A DNA stretch of 64,000 nt, taken from positions 48,220,381 to 48,284,380 of the forward strand of contig NC_069136.1 of NCBI RefSeq assembly GCF_026914265.1, in the 5' to 3' direction. Positions within the stretch are counted from its first letter, which is position 1. Every line of letters starts with the position of its first letter. Positions 1 to 10,949 of this stretch are shown piece by piece. The DNA comes from Mya arenaria (taxonomy: Eukaryota; Mollusca; Bivalvia; Myida; Myidae). The translations under genes were made by a program, and so were the position numbers. The notes under the pieces were generated by a model. It worked only from the letters and a program-made list of their open reading frames with translations. It had not been told where the DNA came from and searched no databases.

Positions 1-490
1 ACTTAATTATACATCAATCAAACATAGCAGTATGCATTTACCAATAAGCATATAGACGATAGACGAGTGCATTTAGACGAACGCAACTAAACGAATGGAA
101 TTAGAAGGGAACTAGTAAATATTGGTATCCGACAGCAATATTAAATGGGAATGAAAACCAAAGACTGGTACCCTTCTTATCCATGGGAGAGCACTCTCGC
201 GACTTTTGCGACGGTAGCAGTCAAAGGTTTTCGTGCAGGAGCTGTCAAAAATATATATAGAAGAGGTCATGTCTGACATTATCTGGACCTAAAAATGTAA
301 TACTGCTAGATGCTATTTTCTGCTGATTATTTTTTCCTGGATGTTTTTATTCGGTACTGAGTTAGACACATATCCAAATTCTAATCTGCGTTTCGGCCTG
401 AAATTGAAATGTGTTGTCTGCGAGCGGTGAGATTTTGACCAATTTTCGATGGATAGCACGCATGTTTTGAAATTTCTGAGGCCATTAAAC
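1..490 (+). repeat. Copy A of an ~0.8-kb dispersed repeat, cut by the window edge
   Basis: Bases 1-36 match 5370-5403, and bases 1-115 match the inverse of 10504-10620. Bases ~145-490 match the inverse of ~6440-6800, including the block around GGGAGAGCACTCTCGC. Together these define a repeat of about 0.8 kb whose first half here lies before the window. No coding capacity is seen. Confidence 0.75.
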
Positions 491-629
491 AAAATCCAAG
501 TATGAGCACAGTGCTATCAATCGCAAAAACATATGTACGCCTTGCTGTCATCTATAGAAATCTATACATGTGTTTTATTTACTCAAAATTTCAATTTCTT
601 TGCAATTACTGGCTTCAGGACAGCCAAAG

Positions 630-830
630 AATGTATACTAGGAATCTGTTTGTGTTGTGGTGTTAGTATTTGTGTATGTGATGTTATTATGTTTGTGTCT
701 GTGTCTATTGTTCAATGTCGTCTGTGTCTCTAGTTCATTGTCGTTTAGGTCCTAGTCTTGTGCCCCTAAACAGGGTTTATTTTAAGAATTTTCGACTACT
801 GGGCTTGCCCCTGTATTTTTGGTATAATTA
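630..830 (-). repeat. Dispersed repeat D, inverted copy
   Basis: Inverse match to 3325-3530, sharing the block GGGCTTGCCCCTGT, CGACTACTGGGC and a (GT)-rich stretch. It also matches 51190-51380 more weakly. It holds no coding sequence; ORFs here arise from its GTGTTTG-rich composition. Confidence 0.6.
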
Positions 831-839
831 TTGAAATGC

Positions 840-1480
840 CGAATGGAATGGAAAGTGTGTGAGGATTTCTCAATTTGTCTCAGTAATTTCAGCAAGATCA
901 TGGAGCATGTTGCATAGGCATATCTATAAACCGCTGATATAAATATTTTCTTTGTGTCCACGATTGACATAGCTTTAAGGCAATATTAAGATATTTCAAT
1001 ACAAAAAGGGAATAAATAGTATTAGGTGATTTGATCAAGAGAAATTTTGCATGAGGATCCTGTCAATGAAGCAAAAAAACTTAAACATAAACTCAATAAA
1101 TGGTCAATGCATTTTGTTGGATGCATTTGGTTTAGCGGTCAGACCCTGGTAGTAAATTAAATACGATTAATATAAGTCATGTTTGAAGTGTAGAGTAAAT
1201 TTTACTAAAATTGCCTAAATGCTTAATCTGTGGCAATACAATTATCATGAAACCAAAGTTCTAGATAAGGTTTCATATTCAAGTAATTATTTGATCATTC
1301 CACATATTAAATGAATAAATCAACTGACTGATACCCCCATATGGTTTTGATTTAATTGATAATCAGCATAAAATTCTAAACATATTTGCAAAGAGATTTA
1401 GGAGCATGCTTATAATATTATGTTTTACAATTACATATCTATACCCACAAAACGAAGCAGGCCGAAAGCTTTTCAACGCT
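840..1480. other. AT-rich spacer, nothing recognised
   Basis: No ORF of note, RNA gene or repeat found between repeat D and the TTAA-flanked palindrome. Confidence 0.6.
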
Positions 1481-1484
1481 TTAA

Positions 1485-1843
1485 AGCTGCACTCTCACAG
1501 AGTTACCGTTTTTACAACTTTTTTTATTTTTTGTCTTGGAAAGAGGTTTTTTTTTTTTCGTAAATATCGGCAAACCAATGATTAAAGATTGCTGACAAAA
1601 GATCAGATCGCAGATTTGCATATTTCCGTTCTAAAATCAATGTTTTATGACTTAAACCGTTGCTAACGGTTTAAGAAAAATGCATAAAACATTAAGTTTT
1701 GAACTTAGATATAAAAATCTGCGATCTAATTTTGTCAGCAGTCTTGTATCACTGGTTTCCATGGATTGTTTCGCAAAAATTGGCTTGTTCAAAGACAAAA
1801 AATAAAAAAGTTGTCAAAACGTTCAATCTGTGAGAGTGCAGCT
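1485..1843. mobile_element. Palindromic MITE flanked by TTAA
   Basis: A ~360-bp element that is one large imperfect palindrome: the left end AGCTGCACTCTCACAG is mirrored at the right end, and the arms continue through the poly-T tract and a GATCGCAGAT-like segment to a centre near 1660 (AAACCGTTGCTAACGGTTT). TTAA borders both ends (1481-1484, 1844-1847), the target signature of piggyBac-type transposons. The element has no ORF. It could also be read as a TIR beginning TTAAAGC, so the piggyBac link is moderate. Confidence 0.7.
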
Positions 1844-1849
1844 TTAAGC

Positions 1850-3320
1850 CCATCGATTAAAATTTGTTTTAGCATGGGTATATTGCTCTTACCTGTATGA
1901 CGATGGATAAATGTCTAAGTTGAAAGATAACTCTTCTACTCTCTTATAACTCTTACTAGAGTGGCAATGTACTTTTATGTATTGCATGTTGAATGTACTT
2001 TTATCCATAAATGAACAGTACATTGCTGAGACTGAAATAAATTATCAAATCTTAATATCGGCTATATTTCATCTTTGTTTGTATATACCATTCACTTATT
2101 CTTTATTTAATTAGCGATTTATTTTTCTGTCGTTAACTAATATGCTAAAAATCTTTCATAATAGGCTCTCTGAGCGAATAAGTTGAGATTGGTTTTATTA
2201 AGTCGTAATAATACGTGTAAATGTTTTTCTTTATTCATTTTTGAAAAAGTGTTATGGAAATATGAGCTATAGGTAGTGCAGCGCCGTGGAGAGTTTAATC
2301 CAGCATGTAATCGGTGGTGGGAGGGGAAAAATCTGCTTAGAGCATGTATTGTCTTTGAGGCTACCAAATCATATATTGTTGGGTTTATTTATCGGACGTT
2401 TTTTTGTTGTTGTTTTTTTTTTTGTTTTTTTTTTTTGTTTTTTTTTTGCTTTAAATAAGACGTTTAACAGCAATTCAGTTCTTTTAAGTTAACTAAGCTC
2501 GGAGTGACAAAATACTCGTTATTAAAAACAACGAATGCTTTATCAGTTCAAGTTGTTTTAATGGATATACATTAATATACTATGGTTGGATAAAGGAGAC
2601 TTTGTATTATAGTTTTGTTTTATTTAACACAACTTCATTCACTATATTAGGTTATTGACATCGTAATTGGTTGAAATTAAGAATTGAATTGAATTGAATC
2701 CTGAAGCGGTTACAATATAATATAAAATAGATAGTTATTGGAACCAAGTCGAAGATAAATGATAATTCGTATTTACTTCGAAAACCTTACCCGGGCCACT
2801 ATGAAAACGTTCATTCGAACAAGTTTGTCACTGCAACAAGAAGCAGCACCAAAGACAGCAAATGAGACTCCCAACAGGGGAAGTTTAGATATACTCGCCT
2901 GGAGGTAGAAGCAGCAACACAGAGCAGCAACTGACAGGTAAAACTCTCGCAGGGAGGATTGAAGATAGAAGTATTTGCCTGGAAGAAGAAACAGCAACAG
3001 ACAGGCTGCAAGTAAGACTGTGAGACGGTAATTGAGGGTGTAATTTACGTTATCGAAAACTATAATGTACACACAAACAAAATGGAACTGATAACAATGC
3101 ACAATTTTCACAAATGCGTTCGTTTATTGAAATTTCAAGTTATCTTATGTTTACTTTTGAATTGTAATTGAAAAGATAAATAAAAAACTGGAATTAATTG
3201 AATAATTTCAGATAAAATCTGAATAAAATGTGTTAAGATTTTTAAACGAAAATGTATTTTTCAATTTTGTTTTTAGATATTTTTTTTCTTTTTGATAAGT
3301 TTATAGTATAAATAATGCAA
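1850..3320. other. Non-coding stretch with a poly-T tract and AGCAGCAA-type simple repeats
   Basis: 2400-2450 is almost pure T. 2830-3015 has loosely repeated AGAAGCAGCAxCA phrases that create a cysteine/leucine-rich minus-strand ORF (2773-3111) with no domain, which I do not call a gene. Confidence 0.5.
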
Positions 3321-3324
3321 TTAT

Positions 3325-3800
3325 AAATACAGGGACAAGCCCAGTAGTCGAAAATTCAAAAAATAATCCCAGTTAAGGGGCACAAGGCAATGGTCCAGAC
3401 GACAATGAACTATAGACACAAGCATATAAACATCACATTCACAAATACACACACCAAAAACAAACTCATCACACAAGCAAATGCAAGCACCACAAACAAG
3501 CCATACCCTCAACACACAAAAAAATGGGATTACCGCCTTGGAAAGTCAGTAAAACAATGGAAGAATGAATGAGTAGCAGCAATAGCTAAGTAAGTTCAAA
3601 GATTGCTATATTAAGTCTAAATGGGTATCCAGTTAACCCCATATATATCGATGTGCACTAAGTTTCCAACAAATCTAAGCATGTAATTAGTGTAATAGTC
3701 TTCGGATAGGATCCACTTAGCCTTCCAAGCCCAGACAGCGCCAAATGTACCACTGAATAGCTATACCCAGACCAATCAACATAGTGTGGTTACATTTTAT
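3325..3800 (+). repeat. Dispersed repeat D, longest copy
   Basis: Contains ACAAGCCCAGTAGTCGAAAA, then a CACAxACA-rich stretch. It continues past 3530 through CCGCCTTGGAAAGTCAGTAAAA and AGGATCCACTTAGCCTTCC to about 3790. The first 200 bp recur at 630-830 (inverted) and 51190-51380. The type of element is not recognised; no TIRs or ORFs. Confidence 0.55.
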
Positions 3801-4237
3801 GCCATCCAACGCTCATTTAACACTGTAGGGGTTCTATCAAGATTAACTAGTGCTAAACAACAACAACAAGAAGAACCACAAACAAAATTGACGTTGTTAC
3901 AACGCAACATGATGACAAAGCACGCAGAAAAATAATTAAAATTATAAGAATATTAAATCTATCAAATATTTAATTATGGAAAATCTTGGCTTGGACAATG
4001 AAAATAAATTTATCATAATAGATTAACTTAGGATATTTAGAATACAACCTACATTTTCAGCCAATAAGATTGCAGACAGGCAACCATTAAGTAGTAGACT
4101 TAATCATTAAGAATTCCAACTTTCGCGCGTGTTTAAAGATCCGCCTTCTGCCAATCATCCGATACACACTCCCTGCGTCAGATTTTGCGTCGACAATGTA
4201 TCAGCCAATGAGGTTGTATTCTAAGTCAGTAAAAAGA

Positions 4238-4302
4238 CATAAAGTGAATTCTTACGCTCACTCCGCCCATTCTTAATCATTAAGAATTCACTTCATGTCA
4301 TC
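4238..4302. repeat. Small inverted repeat (hairpin)
   Basis: GACATAAAGTGAATTCTTA on the left pairs with TAAGAATTCACTTCATGTC on the right around a ~25-bp loop. No target duplication could be identified, so this may be a short MITE remnant. Confidence 0.5.
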
Positions 4303-4493
4303 TAACTTTTACATAGTGCAAATATTCAATAAATATATAGCAATATGCAACTTGGTTGTACTTGGATTCTAATTATGAAAGACAGTGCTAGCTGATGTAC
4401 TAGTGAAAATATTTCGCATTTTCTATTCAACATACCATAGGCGTGCATGTATAACACTTGACATCTGTCATGAGACTGTTTTCACGATCACGC

Positions 4494-4744
4494 CCCAATT
4501 TATCGAAACTTTTTAAGCTTAAAAGGTTTTAGTCGCTTATTTCAATTAGCCAAAATACATACTAATAATGAATTTTGATAAATGAAAAATGGTTTCTTCT
4601 AATAAGCTTTCAGAATGTTCTTACATAATTCATAAAAACTCTAAAAGAAGTTAATATAACGCATATTATAAAACAACAAAAATAGTGAGTTTAGCTTAAT
4701 CCTGTTATAAAGGACTTAAGAAGTTTCGAGAAATTGGGGCCAGG
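4494..4744. mobile_element. MITE family A, copy 1
   Basis: About 250 bp with terminal inverted repeats of the type CCCCAATTTCTCGAAACTT and GGCTTAAGTCGCTTATTTCA inside. The right end reads AAGTTTCGAGAAATTGGGGC. Four other copies lie in the window. Non-coding. Confidence 0.85.
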
Positions 4745-5046
4745 GTCACAAGTATTGATCAACGATGCGTTGGAAAATGTGAATGGACGTGCTAAAATAT
4801 ATTGTATTGTGGCATTAAAAAGATCCATATTGCTGCAGACATGTCTGAGAATAGCTATTGAAAACCCCATTAAGTATGGAGATTTACTCATTAACAAGTA
4901 AGCCATTTCTGTGTCCAATATGTTCTCTAAAGAATCTCATTATGTCAAGGAGGTCTGTAACCATGGTTTGCTTCACTGTCATGATTTGATTAAAAGTAAA
5001 AGGGTATGTCACAATGAGTAGGCACTTCACAATTGCTTTTATTTAT

Positions 5047-5403
5047 GGAAGGGATTATCCGCCAGTTAATGCATACTGCATTATGACATTACCCTTTTTA
5101 AATTGCTAGTGCATTTGTTTAAATCGTAAGTGCCTTCATGCAATTGCTTCGTTCGTGTTTGTAATGGACTACCGCATTTGTATATGTGTACAACTTTTAG
5201 TTTCCTTCATGTTATAGCTTAGTGTCTACGTCTAAACGATAAATGATATATGTCAAGTTTTTACTTTTAATTGACTATTGTGTACTAATTAAAATACAAG
5301 AGTACAATTAAACTTCTAATAGTATTATTAATACTATTTATATAATGTAATAAGACCATTAAAAGCTAACTAAATTATACATCAATCAAACATAGCAGTA
5401 TGC
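5047..5403 (+). repeat. Copy B of the ~0.8-kb repeat (first half)
   Basis: Matches the inverse of 10585-10942, beginning TGGAAGGGATTATCCGCC and ending TAGCAGTATGCA. Similarity stops abruptly at 5403, where a hAT-like terminus begins, so the second half is missing or displaced. Confidence 0.75.
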
Positions 5404-5460
5404 AGGGGCGTAGCTTCCTTTAGGCACTGTAGGCACGTGCCTACACGTTTTTCTCAAAAA
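5402..5460 (+). mobile_element. hAT-like terminus (CAGGGGCGTAGC)
   Basis: The sequence CAGGGGCGTAGCTTCC followed by TAGGCACTGTAGGCACGTGCC resembles the left end of many animal hAT elements, and it interrupts repeat copy B exactly at this point. I found no matching inverted right end in the window, so the element is truncated or its end has decayed. A run of 14 G lies downstream at about 5508-5522. Confidence 0.4.
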
Positions 5461-6107
5461 TGAAAAAAATAAAAATTTCAAAAATGCAATAAAAATTGAA
5501 GGCTGAAGGGGGGGGGGGGGGGGTATAGTGTTAATCTGCAGCGTACCCATCGAATATGAAAATAAGTCCGTATTTAATTACACTATTTAAAAAAAATCGA
5601 AAATCGAAGGTTTTCATAACTGGTTCGAAGTAGTGTGGTAACGAAATTTCCAAGCGACCAAGAAAGTCAGATCAAAGTTTTTTGAGCGCTTGATTTGAAA
5701 TTGTAACAACTTGACATGACGGACCAGGACCCTCCATATCCGGATATTGGCGGTTCTAGCTTCTGTGCCACTGATGAGGAAACGAAGCGACGTCTTCTGA
5801 CTGAAACCTTCTTCTCTTGTTTGTCCTACCCATTCCCATTTCGGTATGCCTACTGCATTTCTGTATCATAGTTTTAAATTTAATGCGTCTGGCCTTGCAA
5901 CGTGTGAACAGCGTATGACATAAAATAATTCAACAAATACTCAAAAATAAATATGTATCATCTGCTTTTATTTATGTGAATTTTAAATTAAATTTGCATT
6001 TGATCTAATTTATTTTTGAAAAATAAAATGTTTATTGTGTTACTTAATACGAAACAAATGTGTTAAATAAATGTGTACTAGTTTAACAACTCAAAAAATG
6101 GCTAATC

Positions 6108-6287
<180 letters not shown>

Positions 6288-6819
6288 GTATCCATCCGTG
6301 CGTCCGAAACCATTATTCTAAAATTATCTCTACAATGTTTAACATTTAAATATTTTGCTTTACAGGACATTTGGGGGCAAACAACGAAAACTGCAATATA
6401 TTGCATCCTTTGACGTAGAATACCGCAACCATTTGTTCTTCAATAGCATTAATGGCCTCAGAAATTTCAAAACATGCCTGATATCCATCGAAAATTGGTC
6501 AAGATCTCACCGCCTAGCAGACAACACATTTCAATTTCAGGCCGAAACGCAGATTAGAATTTGGATATGTGTCGAGCTCAGTACCGAATAAAAACATCCA
6601 GGAAAAAAAATAATCAGCAGAAAATAGCATCAAGCATTATTGAATTTTTGGGGTCAGATAATGTTATACATTACATCTTCTGGAATAAGATATAGTTTTG
6701 ACAGCTCCTGCACGAAAATTGCGACTGCCAACGTAGCAAAAGTAGCGAGAGTGCTCTCCCGTGGATAAGAAGGGTACCACCATTTGGTTTCCATTCCCCA
6801 TATTTTCTGCTCGCACTTA

Positions 6820-9800
6820 TAAGCTAAAATATCTTGATATTTTGTGAACGGAATATTACAATATTTATATGGACGTGTTGCATTTGAAGTGCAGAATTGA
6901 ACTGTGTGTTTTTCGTATGGATATAATTGTGATTTGGAAAGTTACGAGGTAACATTTGATAATTGCATTGTTCTTTGGTAATCAACGAAATCACCGACCC
7001 GTTGAACCCGGCGCTCGGTTAAAACTGTTCACGTTCAATCCAATTAACGGTAATAACTAAACATAGTATTGTGCGTTGGGCATCACTTATGTGATTGAGC
7101 TATGCCTAGCCAAAACGTCCATAAAGCAGTGATGGAAAGACAGATTATTAACTGCTTAAACTCAAGTCCGAGAGTCAACTGTCTGACAACGACGACGATG
7201 ATGAACTTCAGCTGTCACAGATACCGCCTGGGCAGCAGTTCTTTCAAGAAGCTGATGACGAATTTTATGCTTTACCGCGAGAGGACTATGTAAAAACGCT
7301 AGAGGCGCGCTGCAAAAGGGACCCTCAGCAGCTCAGCCAATACCGCCAATACCTATGGAACCGCGTTAGGTGATTTTTCTGGGTGCCCGTTCGGTCGCCT
7401 GAAGTCCAGAAAATCGACAAATAAGAGCTCGAAGTTCGCAAAGCTGGCATCTGACTGTTACGTGTTACAACACTTTATCGACGGCGAACGCACCTCAGAG
7501 ATTCACGACATTGTATCGTCAAACGTATTACTAAATGACTCATTCTCAATCACACGAGATGTCAACACCGATGACGGTCACACCGCTTCCGGCTGCCTTA
7601 AAGAACCGGATGTCCTAGCCACACTGCTCAAGCTCCAGGCTGACGTTGATGACTTGAAGTTTCAGCAAAAGAAGTCTACAGACTTATTCTCCGGTGTGAA
7701 AGAGAGACTTACGAAAGTGTTTTCCTTTCAGGACATTCTAATAAGCTCAATTAATGGAATACGCGCACCATCGGTACACAAACCAAAGACTTACTGGAAT
7801 GATGAAATAAAACAATTATATCTAACTGCTAAACACGAACGATTACAATGGATGCGAAATGGTCGTCCGCGCAATCCAAGCGATGATTCATTTAAATGAT
7901 TTAAGCGAGCAAAATCCCTTTTTAGAGCTACACAGCGGAGGCCCGCCGAAACATATGTGCATAATGTTTTCGATAAAATCGATAACGCGGCATGAACAGA
8001 TGACAAGTTATTCTGGCGCCTTCTTAGAAAGTTAAAAAATGAAAACCCTAACAATGTTTCAAAACTTGAGGTTGATGGCGTAAAGTACGAGGGTGAGATG
8101 ATAAAGGATGGTTTTGCTAGTTTTTACCGTTCCGTATTTGATGTTAGCTATAATGTGCCGCTTTCAGAATTTGAGCGCGAAGTTAAAGACAGAATTAATG
8201 AAAAGATTCGCGAATCTTTACCAGATAACACTACATTTAAAGAAATCTCAGAACATGAAATTAGGATCGCGTTAAAAGATTAAAACGTAAAAAGGCGCCC
8301 GATCAAGACTCGGTTTTAAATGAACACGTTTTATACGGTGGGCAACCAGTTATTATGGCCCTTAAGGTTCTGTTCAATGATATAGTACGCTACGAAGAGT
8401 ATCCAGCGTCATGGAAACGTAGTTACATCATCCCTATTTACAAAGGAAATGGCAAGCCACGGTCAAGTCCTAGTAGCTACAGGCCGATTTCACTTATTTC
8501 TACGTTTTGCAAAATATTCGAGCGTGTCATCGTAAATAGATTTGATAAAATGTCATTTTCCAAATTTCCGAATAAACAACAACAAGGATTCCAAAAAGGA
8601 CTGAGTTGTATAACTGCAGCCTTTAATCTACAGGAAGTAATTACGCATAATCTCGATAGTGGAAGTAATGTATATGTAGCTCAGTTAGATATGAAAGGCG
8701 CCTTGATGTTGTCTGGCACGACTCCCTATTTTTGAAATTGCACGATCTTGGCATTCAAGGGAAGCTATGGAAAACTCTAGGCTACTTAATGGTTACCAAA
8801 ACCTTACAACATACGTGAGGTGGTCTGGTTCAACGTCTGACTCTATAAATGTACGTAGATCTGTCCGCCAAGGCGGCGTATTATCAGGTTTTATTATTTA
8901 GTGCACATTAACGACCTGCTGAATCGATTAGAAACATCCGGATATGGCGCCAAAGTTGGTACAATTGCTGCAGGGAATCCTACTCTCGCAGATGACATTA
9001 CACTCGTTGCTTTAACGCTCTCCGGTCTTCAGCATATGCTTGATATCGTACAACACTATGCAGTTCTTCACAAATTTGAAATCAATACTACAAAATCTTG
9101 TTGCTTGTCGTTCTCCACAAAACGCTTGTCAGTTCCACTATTAGTAACATTTGCCGGACAACCGCTTAGTTACGTCGAATCGTCCACTCATTTAGGGATA
9201 CTAGTTAACTCTAAGAATGGGATGTGGTCTACAACACGTATTGAAGAACGGTGCCAAAAGGGCAAAAACACATTCCATGCTATGAAAGGTTATGGACTAC
9301 ATGGCGAAGGTCTTAGTCCATTAACTGCCACTAGCATATATAAAAAAAGTCATTATTCCAACTATTTTGTATGGAAGCGAATTGTGGAATAACCTCAAGT
9401 CATCGGATCTCGGTATCATCAATAGGACTCAACATTATGTTGTTAAAATGATTCAAGGCTTTAATAAATACACTCGTTCCGACATGTGTGAGTCAATGGT
9501 GGGACTTTATCGTCTTATAAGCTTAGTCGAGATCCGCAAATTATCTTTTCTGCAAAAGATAATGACGTTGCCTTCCGATAGTTTAACGCGACAACTTTTT
9601 ATAAGGAAATATATAACATTTCTTAATCGCCGAACAAGTAATCCAATGCTTGGCTTTATACCTGACATATGCGCTTTGGTAAGCAAATACCGCTTACAAG
9701 ATAGCCTTAACGATTTCATATTGCATAATGTCGCGCGTTGGAAGTCGAGCTGGAAAAGCTCTATTCATAAAACCGTGAAACAGACAGAACTTACTTTATG

Positions 9801-10503
9801 GCGCGAAAGACTAATTAGCGACAGGGATTTTTTACTATTCAAAATTCTCCATAAACAAATTGAGCCATGTGTTGTGTGGCAGTCCGCAAATAATCGCTCG
9901 GACTTAAAACTTGCGCATTTTATTGCTAACTTGTGGCTAGACAAGCCCTCTTTACTGCACTCCGTCTGCTTAATTTGCAAACGCGTGTTCTTTAACAAAA
10001 CCGAGCATATCGTGTTTGCTTGTCCGTGTACAGCAGCTGTACGCGATAGTTTTTATTGTAATATAAACATGGTATTTGGTCAACATGTCGGATCCGACTT
10101 AGCTAAAAAAGATTCGACAATTTTCAGAGATTTTGTTTTAGGGAGCAAGTACATACAAAATGAAGACTATAATCAATTGCTGTTATGCAAGCTCAGTTTT
10201 CGTTATGTACAAGATGCGTTCAATGTATACAATACTTTCGACAGTGTTTAAATAGTACTGAAACAGTGGCATTTGTGCATATATTGCGTACTAAGATGAA
10301 TATGTCTATATTGTATGATCATACAATTGCTGTTAGTTTGTCATAAATATTGTGTTTGACTTGAACCCATTGTATACATGTATGTATCTCATGCTACTTC
10401 TTGCATGAATTAACTTTTTCTACTGACATATTTAAGCATGCTTATATATATTACATTGTGTTCTAATCTCCCACGCGGAGGATATATTGAAATAAAATGA
10501 ATG
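6820..10503 (+). mobile_element. Decayed non-LTR retrotransposon (LINE), endonuclease region missing
   Basis: Reverse transcriptase of a jockey/CR1-type LINE broken into several frames. Fragments lie at 7462-7899 (coiled-coil ORF1-like stretch running into the YWNDEIKQLYLTAKHERLQW linker), 8098-8283, 8355-8735 (SYRPISLISTFCKIFERVI), 8901-9392 (LADDITLVAL, the catalytic A/LADD block) and 9367-10251, which ends in a CLICK...H..FACPC zinc-knuckle tail. Stops at 7898 and 8281 and frame changes near 8735 and 9380 kill the frame. No apurinic endonuclease motifs precede the RT linker, so an internal deletion or fusion near 7.6-7.75 kb is likely. The 3' tail is ATAAAATGAATGAA. It is inserted in repeat copy C. 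Clade assignment is tentative. Confidence 0.8.
7462..10251 (+). pseudogene. Broken LINE ORF2 (reverse transcriptase)
   Basis: Coding remnant inside the LINE described above. The RT palm blocks are recognisable in order, but in-frame stops and frameshifts separate them, and the highly conserved 'DxxKAFD' block reads only as LDMKGAL followed by a frame break near 8700. The last 294 codons (9367-10251) form the longest open piece. It cannot encode a working enzyme. Confidence 0.8.
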
Positions 10504-10949
10504 AACTGGTTCCCTTCTAATTCCATTCGTTTAGTTGCGTTCGTCTTTATGCATTCGTCTATCGTCTATACGCTTATTGACAAATGCATACTGCTATTGA
10601 TGAATATTAATTTAGCTTTCAATGGTCTTATTACAGTATATAAATACTATTAGTTATTTAGTATTTATAGTTAAGTTGTAGTTTTGTACACAATTTAGTT
10701 ATTTAGTTATTTAAATGTAAGAACTTGACACATGTCATATGTCGTTTAAACGTTAACACTAAGCAATTAAGTGAAGGCAAGTTAAAGTTGTATACAAAGA
10801 CAAATGCGTTTGTCAATAACAAAAAGGTACGAAGCAATTGCACGAAGGCACCTGCCATTTAGACAAATGCAATTGCAATTTAAAATGAGAAATGTCATAA
10901 AGCAGCATGTATTAATTGGCGGATAATCCCTTCCATATTTATTATCCCT

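Larger units (their letters stand above)
6440..10942 (-). repeat. Copy C of the ~0.8-kb repeat, inverted and split by a LINE
   Basis: The inverted second half lies at ~6440-6805 and the inverted first half at ~10504-10942. The two parts join seamlessly relative to copy A once the LINE between them is removed, which shows that the LINE inserted into a pre-existing repeat. Confidence 0.72.

Noticed and set aside
2773..3111. 112-codon minus-strand Cys/Leu-rich ORF
   Set aside because: Arises from AGCAGCAA-like simple repeats; no signal peptide, domain or splice context that I can support.
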